Assembly: GCF_001949145.1 (NCBI RefSeq)
Contig: NW_019091369.1
Span: 750,856 to 814,855, forward strand
Length of the DNA stretch: 64,000 nt
DNA from: Acanthaster planci
Lineage: Eukaryota; Echinodermata; Asteroidea; Valvatida; Acanthasteridae
Direction of reading: 5' to 3'
The notes below the pieces were generated by a model. The model saw nothing but the letters and a program-made list of their open reading frames with translations, made no database searches and had not been told where the DNA came from. Positions 1-10,482 of this stretch are shown piece by piece. Within the stretch, counting starts at the first letter, position 1. Every line of letters starts with the position of its first letter. The position numbers were made by a program, and so were the translations under genes.

Positions 1-81
1 CATGAAGGAAGGAATGGTGTGATGGTCCTACCCGTCGTTGAATGAGTGAGATAGTCCTGTTTTCTTGAAAATTTGTTGCAG

Positions 82-174
82 ATTCTAGAATGGACACGAT
101 GGAGAAGTCTGAGTTTATTAAGGTCCGTGGAAGGAATTTTGTTTGTCAGCTGTGTGACATTAAAATCACTTCAG
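82..174 (+). CDS. TUT1: TUT1 exon with probable start codon and first half of zinc finger
   Basis: The acceptor is ttgttgcag ending at 81; the donor is gtaagc at 175. The ATG at 90 has G at +4 and A at -3. It encodes the CxxC half (FVCQLC) of the U1-type finger and ends in phase 1. Bases 82-89 are either 5' UTR or coding continued from an exon before the window. Confidence 0.8.
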
Positions 175-3100
175 GTAAGCCCATATATTGTTTTTTTATG
201 TATCAAGTAGGCCTAGGCCTATATTACATTGCAACTATGCTATTGCAAGCCAAGTTGTAATCGCATCTGTCACAAGTCATTCGGTTGTGTCAACTCACAA
301 GCTGTGAACTGTGACAGTCATTCTTTTGTCATGGTTCATCTCGGTAGTTCTTACCAACTGATTGGTGAAGTGACTTGTGGACTGACTTGTGATTGACTTG
401 TGGACTGACGTTAACTTGTAATGAACTTGTGACTGATTTGTGATTGACTTGTGGACTGACTTGTGTTTGACTTGTGGACTGACGTTAACTTGTAATGAAC
501 TTGTGAGTGACTTGTGATTGACTTGTGGACTGACATTGATTTGTAATGAACTTAACTTGTGGACTGGCTTGTGGACTGACTTATGCTAGCTTCACTAGTT
601 TTTACTTTGTACATGGTTAGTTGTGATATAATACTAGGCTAGAACTGGGCAAACCCATGCATTAGAACTGTGGAGGGTTGTAATTTCCCAATTCAACTGG
701 TAACGGCCAGTGTACTGTAAGCTGGTCATTCCAGACCAATTTAAACTCCCTCCCCCGTGACCTGACTCAGATCTCCTGAAAAATTCCTGGAAATACCTTG
801 ACATACAAAATAAAAGAAAATGGAGTTTCAGGTTTAAAACCTGATTTCCTGGTTTTCTTGTTATAACCACTGAAATGTTAGGTGCTGTGCCACATTTTGG
901 CACCCATGAACTGTACAGTGTATATTCTTCTCCATTAAAGATGGAAAGCTGGAGACTGGTGTGAAGGCTACATGTAATATTTGCCCGCAGTTTTAGATCA
1001 AATTAAAAAATCAATTACATGTACCATTTACCTCTTCTAATGTGGAAGTTATGGGCCTCCAAAATCTTACATGTGTACGAAAATTCTGATTTGCTAAAAT
1101 TGTGTATTGTCAACATTTATGGTGAAACTATTCTGAAGATACAGTGAACGCATTCAATCCTAGACCTGTAGACATTATTTGCAAGACTACATGTAACCAA
1201 TTTATCTTGTTGCAGAGAAAGCAGTCGATGATCACCTGACAGGGAAGAAACATCAGCGCCTGCTAAGTCTCCGAGTCAGCCGCCAACAGCAAGTACAAAG
1301 AAGTATCTTTGTTGGAGGTTTGAGTCGGGTGAATGGGGAACCGGAGTTGGGAGACTACTTTTCAAAGTTTGGAGAAGTGACGCAAGTTATCATCGACAAA
1401 GAAAAGGTGCATTTTGCCTGGTAATGTAATACTTCCAATCAGCATTTTAAATGATTTGAGCAGTGTCTCCCAATTTTTTTTTTAATTCATTATTTTGTTG
1501 AATTTTGCCAATTTAAGTTTCAATGTTCATCACGTTTGCTGATTTGTGGCATAACTATAGATTTGCAATGCACTGAGTAAGTTCCAATGAGAGATTTTCA
1601 AGATGTTTGGTGGAGACAAACACATCCGTCATTTTCTTATGTTTTTGTCATGTTTGAGTTCACACTTGCATATGCTCAAAATGATGCCAACAATACCAGA
1701 CTGGTCATGTGACACTGACAGGTTTGCAGCAACCGTGTCAAAACTCCGCCATGAGGTTACTATTGCATAGACCTATCTGTTCGACTTAACCCTAACTCTA
1801 CATAGTACTACGAATTACTAGTTGTTGTAAAATGTAGTATTCAGTCCTGTCGCTTGTAAGAGGACACGACCTTATTGTTCTCTGAAGCCATAAAATAAAA
1901 TAGATAAGACAATGTACCATACATTGCTGTGGCACTATGAATGCATGGCTTTATTGTTCTCTGTACGAGTAACAATGGAAGTAACCTAGCCAGAGGTAGT
2001 AATCTGTAGTGCTAGGTCCTTCAGGCTCAGACTATTACTTAGTATTTTGTAGTACTGTGTAGTGTAAGCCAAACAATGTGCTTGGCTTCATCTGTGGGCT
2101 TTAGGTAGTAAGCTTTCATTGTCACTGTCCAACACAGTCATGCACCATGTTTAAATATGACGGCAGTAGCATGTAACAAATACCATTGCGTTTATCGAAA
2201 TAAGGGATTTATAAGTTAGATGAAGAAGGCCAGGGTTTGCCCTTAACTTTTTTTCTCGCTTGCCAGCTGGACCAGCAAGGCATTGGCATTGCGGAACAGA
2301 AGCTCCAGCTTGTTTTACTGCCGCTGCATTCATAGACTTCAGCATTACTTCGGCTGGGCTGGTGCCAGGGACCGAACTATTCCTGGTTGCAAAAGGTTTT
2401 ATTTTATTTGGTTCAAAAACCAGCAGCAGCAAGAGGGCGTGCATCACAATCAACTATTTCATCGCTTATTTCAGAATATTGTTTTACTAGACCGCCGGAC
2501 TACCCAGACGAGGGCTTTTGCTAGACCGCTGCGGTTTTTACTCAAATTTGGCTAGCGGACCAGCGTTAAGATTGAACCCTGAAGGCTATCACTTGCATTC
2601 TCAATAGGCTCACTATGCAATAGTGGAGTTCACCAGCCCAGAATCGGCCAAGAAAGCCACCGAGGTGGAGAAACAGCTCATGAATGGCCTCAAGATTGTG
2701 GTCCGGCCTAGGCTGCCAAAAAATACCCAGCCACAGACCATGGGAAGCGGCCCATCAAGGAATAGACAGACAAGCAAGGGGACAAGTCAGGGGATTGGAC
2801 AGACCAGGCAGCCAGAGCCTGAATTGGATGAAAGACTGCGGCGGACACTACAGCAAGCAAAAACAGTAAGCGAATTTCCAGACTTCTAACATGCAGGCTT
2901 CAGTCACAGTAATGCTCACGAATGATTTCCTGTATTATACCTACATTGTACCATTTGAAGACCTTAGTCTCCTTTGTTTCATGAGTCCATTTCTCTAGTG
3001 GTTACTGGGCCAATAAATACTCTCCAGTGTGCAGGTTGTTCCATATTAACTCATTTATTGCATCATCGTAATTCCATTGGACCTTTTGTGGTGGTGGATA

Positions 3101-6100
3101 GTTGATTTCAGGCCTTGCCCTTTTGTAGTCCCAAGAATGCAGTGAAGTCACAGGTCCTTCTTTACTTCTGATTACATGGAAATGATTTGACAAAAGGCCT
3201 TGCTCAAAGACATGGGATCCTGAATTCATATCCTGCTGACAAGTAAGGCTGAGACAACAGGTGTAATTGGATATTCAAATATTTGGCTTTCCGTTGGATG
3301 TAATCTTCAGTTTTACAGAGTTCCCGCAAAAGCAGAGACAAAATAGAAATATTTTACCAAAAATGAAATAAGAAAAACTTGCCTTATTGTTAGGCACGTG
3401 CATCCAGGAGCCTTTGAGTTTACTCCTAATACTTAGGAGTATCATAGGCTTTGAGAATGTAATTTTGTAACCAAAAATTTGATTTTTATTCCCTTTTTCT
3501 TTAAATTTGAAACAGAAAATATTTCAAAAATTAGATATTGGAAGATTTGACAAATGATCCAATATCTGAATATTCAAATAGTCGGCACAGCTTTTAATCT
3601 TGCACAGTGATATTCGTCACAAAGATTTGTCGTCACCTTTGCTTCTTCAGGTACCTGAGCAGATGTCTGTCCTCGTTCAGCTTTCAGCCCTATCCCAGGC
3701 AGACCAGAGACTGCGTGGTCTGATCTGCGACCTCCTGCAGGGCGTCTTGGAGGAGTTGCTCCCGGGCTGTCGCGTCGCCCCCTTTGGCTCCTCCACCAAC
3801 GGGTTCGGGGTGCAAGGGTGTGATCTGGACGTCCACCTTGAGGTGAGCGAGCTTGCACCGGGTGAGATGGGAGAGAGGTCCTCACTGGCAAGAGCAGCTG
3901 AAGAGGTATTGTTTAGGGTTTAACAAAAGAGGGTCATCCAAACCATGGGTTAATAAATTCATTGCATCGGTTTGGCATTCGAGGCATGTCCTTTAGCTTT
4001 GTGTTAGGTGCTGGGGTTTACAGTTGTTGGTTGTAATCAAGTACTATTGAACACAGTGTTGTGGTCAAGTGCACTGCAGTGAACATGAGTACAGAAAAGT
4101 ACAGGTGTGCTACTTCTTGCTTGAGAATGAGTGTGAGTACAAATGTGCTGATAGAGCCTTCCGTAATGAGGGCTGTTTATAAGCCGAGATTGTTTGTATG
4201 TTACCTGGGTCATTTGATGAAGCAGTTTGCATCTGTTATGCTATCTCTCACATTTCATTTTTTTTTTTTTTTTTGGCAATTTCACCACTATGTTGATCAA
4301 ATTCTCAAAAATGTAACAGTCTTTGCTACATCGACTCCAGAGCATAGCAAAAAGAGGCAGATGGCCAAGTCATGGATAAGTCAGACCCTTTGTGTACAAA
4401 ACCAGGGGGAGCCATTGACGTGTAAGGATCTGGTCACATGCTACTCTTATTATCCACCCCGAATGGAACCAAGAGAGGGCGTAGTTTTCCTAGCAACGAA
4501 GGTCATAATGTACTTTGGTGGGAACTGCTCTCGTTCAGGAAGGACTATGAGATTCACTTGTTACGGTTGTGTGGCTACCAACAAAACAATCCCTCCCTAC
4601 CAGTGTGGTGCTTTTCAACCGACGAGGGGGTGCTTCTGCTCAAGGCAGATTGGCAGATCATGCCAACTTTGTATCTGTCACATATCCTCCACTCGGAAGT
4701 GGTTGAAGACTGTTTCCAATATCATACCAGGAGAAGGTTGAAGTAACCTTTAGGAAGACGTAATGGTTTCATTCTTTAACCACTTTGGACGGGGGGAATT
4801 TATTAATGTTGATTCTGCTGGGCCGGAGTATTTTTCATTTTTTTCTGTTTTCAAAATTCTGTAAAAATTCATATCTTTATTTACTGGACACTTACACCCA
4901 CACGAATGACTGTCTGGTGGCTACTCTAAACTGACAGACAACATCTATTGACGTCAGAGTATCTCAGCCAGGCCTGCCGCCTTGTGAAAAGAGCCCAGAT
5001 TATGCAGTGTTATGTAATTTTCTTTTGTTCCCGAAACTAGCACAGTGCAGTGCTGACATCTTTTCAATAGGGGCCAGATTAGTGTGCAACGGTACTGTGT
5101 GGCTCATCGCTGCAGCGGTGGATCGCGTTTGTCCCTAGTTGTAATCCGCTCACACTGCATTCCACAAACAGTGGTATACTGTTTCAAAACAATGCTGGAT
5201 TATCTCCGCTATTGCCAGTGAAAAAATGTTGATAATTCCCAGCAGCCTGGTCTTTTGTTACGTTTTACGAGTACGAGGACTTTTGTTACAAGGCCCAGTT
5301 CCATTTGTCCGATTTTGGACACCCCGGCTGTGCATCGAAAGAGTCCAAAACCGGGCTCCCCGGCAGCAAGTGGTTAATATCATAAATGGTAACTCTGGTT
5401 CAGTTCTCACTGAGGACACTGTGGATATAACTCAAGTGTTAAATAGACACTATACTGGGAGCATGTCACACGTGTAGTCACTACTGAATTCTGACTTCAT
5501 TTGTCAATTTTGCAGAGCCCGTCCAGTCCCAGGGATGACCACACCCTTTTGGACATCACTTCAGCCACACCACTCGACATACTCACCCTGGTCAGCGATG
5601 TCATCAAGCGTTGCGTGCCCAGCTGTCACAATGTCCATGTCATTCCCAGCGCGAGGCTGCCAGTGGTCAAGCTTACCCATAAGGAGTCTGGAGTGCAGTG
5701 CGATATCTCAATAAACAACAGGTGCATTTGGTCGAAAGGCTCTCAGAATTTCAAATCACAGAATATGTTGTGAAGAAACACGAATCCATATCTCTCTGAC
5801 TTGACAAAGAAACAGCTTTTCTTTGTGTCCACATGTATCTTTTTGTCATATTGGATAACAAGACTTTCACTAATTTTAGTCATTTTTAATACTATAAATA
5901 TAATTTCCCACTCAAGGATTTGCCTTATGATTAGCTGATAGCACATGATGTGATCTTTACTATTTCACCATGCGCTCAAAATTAAAAACCTTCATGTAAA
6001 GTACACAAAGCATCCTCACTCTCAAAAGTATCCTGATCTTGAAGGTTTTTTGCCTTGCATTATGGATATACTTACTTCTTGGCACAACTTCACAGTATCT

Positions 6101-9100
6101 ACATCTTGAAATGTTATTTAGTGTAGGATACACTAATCCTAATCCGTCCACGTCTAATCTCCACATCGATAGGCTAGCTCTGCAAAATACCAAACTCCTC
6201 CAGTTCTACAGCCAGCTGGGTCCCCAAGTGCGCCCTCTTGTGTTCACCATCCGCCACTGGGCCAAACTCCGCCAGCTGGCTGGGAACGTTGGCGCGGGAC
6301 CTCGCCTAACCAACTACGCCCTGACGTTGATGGTGCTGTTTTTTCTCCAGGCCAAGGACGAGCCTGTGATTCCCAGTGTGGCCGAGCTACACCAGACTGG
6401 GGGTAAGCGTCGTCCACTGTTAGACAAGCATGTCATTTCTTGTATGCAGACATAAGAACAAAAGAGGTCCCCGTAATGCAGGTGTTGAACCTTTCATGGA
6501 CTTGCCCCAGGTCCACACAAGATTCACCCTCTGCAAAATACAGCCTTAGAGGAGATTTGTGGTCATGGTTATCCGCCAGGAGTATTTAGAGACGAACATT
6601 GAAGGAAATGTGATGAGAAAATATCATGTTACTGTTGGCCACAGCTGGGTGATTTGATCAAAGTCTGATTTCTTGCATCCACATTAAATTGGTGCTTTCT
6701 GTATCAAGTTCGTTCTCATTGGTCTTTGTTTGTCAATTTTTGACTGTCTTACAGATGGCTGGGATAGTGTGTTTTCCATTAAAGAGGCTACATCAACAGC
6801 CAAACCTTTGCAGACTCAAGGTAATTATTTGGACGTTCATCTTTCCAATATGGAAATTCTATCAATCCTAACCCATTAGATCCTTGATTCACAGGGCTCG
6901 TGAAATTTTAAAAAATGAAGTTGCCATTCGGACAGGAGAGTCTAAAATCTGGTTGCCCGAACTTCATTTTCAGTTGCCCAGCAAGGAAGTTTTAGCCACA
7001 CATGGTCTCCAAACTTTCAGAAATTACAGTCATTTTCCTAGTTCCCGATCTCTTGAAATGAATAGGCCTAGGCCTACCCACCTATTTGCTATTGCTCTGC
7101 AGTATTACACGCTAAGACGACTTTCTTTTTTGAAAGTTAAAATAGAAGTCTTGCAGTACAAATTTTACTCCCAGAAAATTTCAAGATAAGGAATTCTGGC
7201 TAAATTTCAAATTCGCGCTTCGATGTTTTTTGACGGTTTGTCAAAAAAAAAAAAAGCACCAAAAATCAACACCAGAAAAATTACTAGTCGGTGGGTCACT
7301 CACTACGCAATATACCATGAAAGTGTTTCCTAGTTTCAGATCGCGCATGCAAGTAGGCCTACATGTACGAACGTCATGAACTCAACTACATATGCGTAAC
7401 AGATTTGTACATGACGTAATGGGGTCGTCAACTTTGTGGCGGGGGGGGGGATTTGTGATCGACGGCTCGCTGTGCAGCAAAGACAAGTCAAAATTTATGC
7501 TGGCTATCCATGTTTATGCACTGAAATTCTAATATATAAACTAGTCCCCTTTAAAATAAAACTTGCTTTAACAAAAAATATGCTTGTTACAATGGTTTTG
7601 GCAGAGAAATGGGTTTACACTTGACTACTTTTTATGTGTAGTGATCTAGAACTGGCTAAACCGATCCAGAACTAGGAAAAGTGTCGTCGTCACTTTTTTC
7701 GATCTTGTAAGACAAATTAAAAGCTAAAAATTTGAAAATATACATGTACAAGGTAGACCTCTGACCCCATTTCACTGAAATTTGATGATAATTGAGCTGT
7801 AATACGACTGAATATAGTTTTAGCGATCTGGAACAAGGAAAACCACTGAATACAGACGCCGCTGCATTGTTCATGCCAGCGATTCGACCGTACGTACCAC
7901 GGTGCACATACCCGAACATGTACAGTTGTGCAACAATCAAGGTTAGGATGTGGATCTTTTTTGCAGTCTTTTTTTTTGTGATCTTTTTTTGGTGCACAGT
8001 GCTGAAATGTCCAAAACGCCGGGCAAAAAAATGTGTTGCCGAAAAAAGGTGCTTGCCCGTCGGGCTGGCAGCCTGGAACATTTGGTTGCCCGACAAAATA
8101 TTTTGGTTGTCCCGGGACATCGGACTACCGATTCTGCGAGCCATGTTGAAGTGGTATTATGGTTCCTGCTAGTAATCAATTTGAGTTAGTATTTTTAGCA
8201 CAGTGTCCCACGCACGAGATTCTTAATCTCTTCCCCCTCCCTGCCACATCTCCAGACTTCAATCCACCTCCTGCAGAAAGTCAGAAAAATTGTCATTTTG
8301 TCCTGTCAGGTGATCTTCTCACAGGATTCTTCAGCTTCTACAGCAGATTTGATTTCACCACCTCTGTCATCTGCCCTCTCTCGGGAAAGACAGCTTCCCT
8401 CTCGGAAGTCTTAAAGGGGGGTCGGGATGATTCCGGGAGAAGCTTCAAGGCAGGGGCAGTCAACGTCCAGGACCCTTTTGAGCTATGGCACAACGTCACT
8501 TTGAATGTGAATGAGAAGACTGCCCAGAGACTGTCCGCAGAGTTTGGCATCGCTGCCCGGCTCTGTCAGTCCGTGCTGATGCAAAAAGGGAGAGGTGGCT
8601 CTGAGGGCAATCCTTGGGGTCTCCTGGCATTATTCGACCTAGCCAACTATTCCTCCTCCAAGTCTCAGCCCTTGTCTAACATGGCATCAGCCGGCAGCGG
8701 AACATCTGCGTCAAGTGGAGCTACAATTGAGATCAACCTGAAAGCCTCACACCTCTCGGAGAGGTTGATCGCAGAACACCCAGATCCTGGCGACTTGAAA
8801 TTAGTTTGGTGTGTGGCTGTGAGAAAGCTGCTCTATCGCGTTCTCACAGAAGCCTTGAGGTTTGAGTGTTGTTGGTCAAGCAGCCAAGAAATGGCAAGTC
8901 CATCCAAATTGACTCAGACTAGTGAAGCAACAGGGCAACAGCACCTTGGTCCCTGTCAGACCACAGATGAAAAGATCCCAGAATCAAGACTGCCCTGCCC
9001 AGCTGCTACCTCTGAAGAAGATTCCAACAGGAACTTTGATGAGCCACCTCCCAGGAAACGTTGTCGAGTAGCAGATTGTCAGGATGGTAGTCAGTCTTCA

Positions 9101-9658
9101 ACATTGTCAGATGATTGTTTGGATGGATCAAAGCAGGAGGTTTCAACATCTACACAGAGTGCTTACCCATGGAGCTCAGCAATGGAGATGTTAGAGTGCA
9201 CGGCATACCATCATGTCTGGCTTGGGCGACGCAAGGCCAGACGTCAGCTACAGTTGAAACGCAGATCCACAGACGGTCACTGTAACCCTGACGGAAAGCA
9301 GTCGATGCAGCCGGGATCTTGTCAGCAATTCACACACATTTCACTGCCTGACTCTAGCAAGGTGTCTCCAAGGAAAGACGGATCACGTGATGTGCAAGTC
9401 GATTCCCAATCAGCCAGTGACAGTCTTCTCCTTGAGAGCCAGGTCACAGATGTGATCATTACCGAGAGGCAGCAAGGAGACTGTGTGTCCCCGTCGCCTA
9501 TCTTAAAGTTTACCCTTGAACTCAGGGATAACGTTACCTGTGGAAGTACGGCTGTGGTTATGCGCTTCTTGCCAAAAAGTGGAGACACGGACTTCAAAAT
9601 GTTCCTGCATTTCTTTGATTCTTTCTTCCAAAAGATTTTGGATCATTGTAAAATTTAA
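90..9658 (+). CDS. TUT1: Speckle-type terminal uridylyltransferase / poly(A) polymerase (TUT1, Star-PAP), eight exons
   Basis: Joined coding exons: 90-174, 1216-1406, 2608-2865, 3651-3905, 5516-5721, 6173-6402, 6755-6820, 8256-9658. All junctions are GT-AG and phases agree, giving 897 residues (human TUT1 is about 870). Domains: U1/matrin-type zinc finger C19-x2-C22-x12-H35-x5-H41; RRM about 57-129 (RNP2 SIFVGGL, RNP1 around KAHYAIVEF); nucleotidyltransferase core with PFGSS and D236-x-D238 (GCDLDV), third catalytic Asp D326 (CDISINN); PAP/25A-associated region with NYALTLMVLFFLQ and VQDPFELWHNVT near residue 500; basic NLS-like PPRKRCR near 700; C-terminal basic block GRRKARRQL near 755. Family knowledge: TUT1 uridylates U6 snRNA and acts as a nuclear-speckle poly(A) polymerase. 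The human linker between core Asp pair and third Asp is much longer, so this protein has a compact core but a long C-terminal half. The ATG at 90 was chosen because the zinc finger follows at the usual distance; an AG acceptor at 80-81 leaves the frame open upstream, so an earlier exon outside the window is possible. Confidence 0.93.
371..583. repeat. Minisatellite in the first TUT1 intron
   Basis: Many copies of acttgtggactg and acttgtgattg, organised in higher-order units of about 70 bases that also contain gttaacttgtaatgaac (near 408 and 482, decayed near 530). Confidence 0.8.
1216..1406 (+). CDS. TUT1: TUT1 exon: zinc-finger histidines and first half of RRM
   Basis: Acceptor ttgttgcag, donor AAAG|gtgcat. 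The exon encodes H35 and H41 of the finger, the linker, and RRM strand beta1 (SIFVGGL) up to DKEK. I placed the donor at 1407 rather than at gtaatg (1420) because only this join continues the RRM as DKEK-AHYAIVEF. Confidence 0.88.
2231..2581. mobile_element. MITE-like element in TUT1 intron 2
   Basis: It starts with cagggtttgcccttaac and ends with gttaagattgaaccctg, imperfect terminal inverted repeats of about 17 bases beginning CAGGG. Both flanks carry aaggc. No transposase is visible. CAGGG ends are common in hAT-type MITEs, but no clear 8-bp duplication is present, so the class is uncertain. Confidence 0.5.
2608..2865 (+). CDS. TUT1: TUT1 exon: second half of RRM and linker
   Basis: Acceptor cattctcaatag, donor gtaagc at 2866; 86 codons, phase 0 at both ends. 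It encodes AHYAIVEFTSPESAKK and a Gln/Ser/Thr-rich linker. A second acceptor-like AG at 2622-2623 would break the frame. Confidence 0.88.
2866..3650 (+). other. TUT1 intron 3, nothing recognised
   Basis: AT-rich, non-coding. A 75-codon open frame on the minus strand (3002-3229) has no recognisable domain. Confidence 0.6.
3651..3905 (+). CDS. TUT1: TUT1 exon: nucleotidyltransferase motif with catalytic DxD
   Basis: Acceptor gcttcttcag, donor gtattg at 3906; 85 codons, phase 0. It contains PFGSSTNGFGVQGCDLDV, the hallmark of the polymerase-beta-like fold, with D236 and D238. An alternative in-phase donor gtgagc lies at 3843, so a shorter splice form lacking about 21 residues is possible. Confidence 0.93.
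3906..5515 (+). other. TUT1 intron 4, with unexplained overlapping open frames
   Basis: Two overlapping open frames (4061-4741, 226 codons; 4438-4746, 102 codons) lie here; no domain was recognised. A poly-T tract at 4260-4274 runs through the longer one. Part of it (about 4600-4656) is repeated at 42.25 kb, so a decayed transposon is the likeliest source. Confidence 0.5.
4600..4656. repeat. Dispersed repeat, copy 1 (partner near 42247-42302)
   Basis: The segment containing cttttcaaccgacgaggggg and tgcttctgctcaaggcagat matches 42258-42299 with only a few substitutions; both copies share the open frame FSTDEGVLLL followed by K or E, then AD. Confidence 0.6.
5516..5721 (+). CDS. TUT1: TUT1 exon: core strand with third catalytic Asp
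   Basis: Acceptor aattttgcag, donor gtgcat at 5722, phase 0 to phase 2. It encodes VIPSARLPVVK, close to the human VPSARRPVVK segment, and CDISINN with the third metal-binding Asp (D326). Confidence 0.93.
6173..6402 (+). CDS. TUT1: TUT1 exon: central domain of the polymerase
   Basis: Acceptor cacatcgatag, donor gtaagc at 6403. It encodes RLALQNTKLLQFYSQLGP and NYALTLMVLFFLQAKDEP, matching the human TUT1 central domain; starts in phase 2 and ends in phase 1. Confidence 0.93.
6755..6820 (+). CDS. TUT1: TUT1 short 66-nt exon
   Basis: Acceptor tgactgtcttacag, donor gtaatt at 6821; phase 1 at both ends. It encodes DGWDSVFSIKEATSTAK; the DGWD motif sits at the same place in human TUT1. Being a multiple of three, the exon could be skipped without a frameshift. 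Confidence 0.85.
6821..8255 (+). other. TUT1 intron 7, repeat-like, no gene recognised
   Basis: It contains a CAGGGCTCG motif at about 6893, two runs of ggttgcccg, and open frames on both strands at 7656-8172 that lack domains. TAGGCCTA occurs twice at 7073-7086 and once at 7354. Confidence 0.5.
8256..9658 (+). CDS. TUT1: TUT1 last coding exon: PAP-associated domain and long C-terminal region
   Basis: Acceptor ccacatctccag, phase 1, stop TAA at 9656-9658. It encodes residues 431-897: the PAP/25A-associated domain (LLTGFFSFY, VNVQDPFELWHNVT), a Ser/Gln-rich stretch, PPRKRCR, the conserved HHVWLGRRKARRQLQ block, and a final folded segment ending FFDSFFQKILDHCKI. The open frame runs upstream to 8159 across the acceptor, but that part is intron. 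Confidence 0.93.
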
Positions 9659-10482
9659 AAAAAAAGAATAATTACCTTGGGTTTTTTTTTGAGGGAGGGT
9701 ACTTTTTGAGTATCGCTTTCAGTGACATGTTATATCAGCAGCACACACTCAAAGGCACAGTTGCCATTTCCTTTGGAAGCGTGGACTGTCATTATTTGAA
9801 AAGTAGGTTTTCTGTTAACCTGATGTTGGCTTAGTTTGATGACTTTCTACACAGACATGCAGTTATTGTTTTGACTATTTGTTCCTCCTATGTGTGGCAA
9901 TAGGAAATGAACAGAGTCTTTGCATGTTAGCCATCTTGTAGAGCAGTTCTTTTGTTCATCAGAGAAACCTCCTTTGAGCACTAGCCTACAAGATGGCAGC
10001 TATGCAAACCCTCCGTAACACATACAAATTCTTCATAGCTTGGAAGTGGTTTATGTTTCAAACTTAACCGTTGGTAGTGTCTCATCAAGCTACCTGTCCA
10101 CCTGTCCCGAGGACTGGCAAAAGCATATTTGGACTGGCGGTTATTGCTCCTTCAAAATTTACAAGCCTTTATTTTTTTACTTAAATCTTTAACACTGATG
10201 AACAGCTCTTCACATTCCTTCTGAAATAATGGTTGCAGTGGAAATATGGCCTTGGATAGGGACTGGTCAGACAGGTTTTAAATCAGCTGAGAAGAGACAG
10301 GTAGAATTTTTATTCCTTGATGAAACAATCATGGTTGGAAGCTTGTTTTCTCAGGGCTTGGTCCATAACCCTAATTGCCAGCGTGGTGCTGCAGCCCTTT
10401 TCAAACACATTTTTTATGGCATGAGTGTTAACTTAAAAGTACTTTTCAGTCAACCCAACCCAAACCATGGCTTCCAAATAAA
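9659..10482 (+). other. TUT1: Probable TUT1 3' UTR with poly(A) signal AATAAA at 10477-10482
   Basis: The only AATAAA in the first 900 bases after the stop codon lies at 10477-10482. No splice sites are obvious in between. The true cleavage site needs transcript data. Confidence 0.45.
9919..10008. repeat. Inverted repeat in the TUT1 3' UTR
   Basis: Arms 9919-9941 and 9986-10008 (23 bases each) are reverse complements at 19 positions: tttgcat, then a 4-base mismatch, then 12 perfect bases gccatcttgtag. The loop is 44 bases. It could fold as a stem in the mRNA or be a remnant of a small foldback element. Confidence 0.75.

Noticed and set aside
4061-4741. 226-codon open frame in TUT1 intron 4
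   Set aside because: It lies between two well-supported exons, crosses a poly-T tract (six Phe in a row) and shows no domain; kept only as an observation about the repeat.
7656-8172. Overlapping open frames of 126-162 codons on both strands in TUT1 intron 7
   Set aside because: No domain, inside an intron, low complexity in part.
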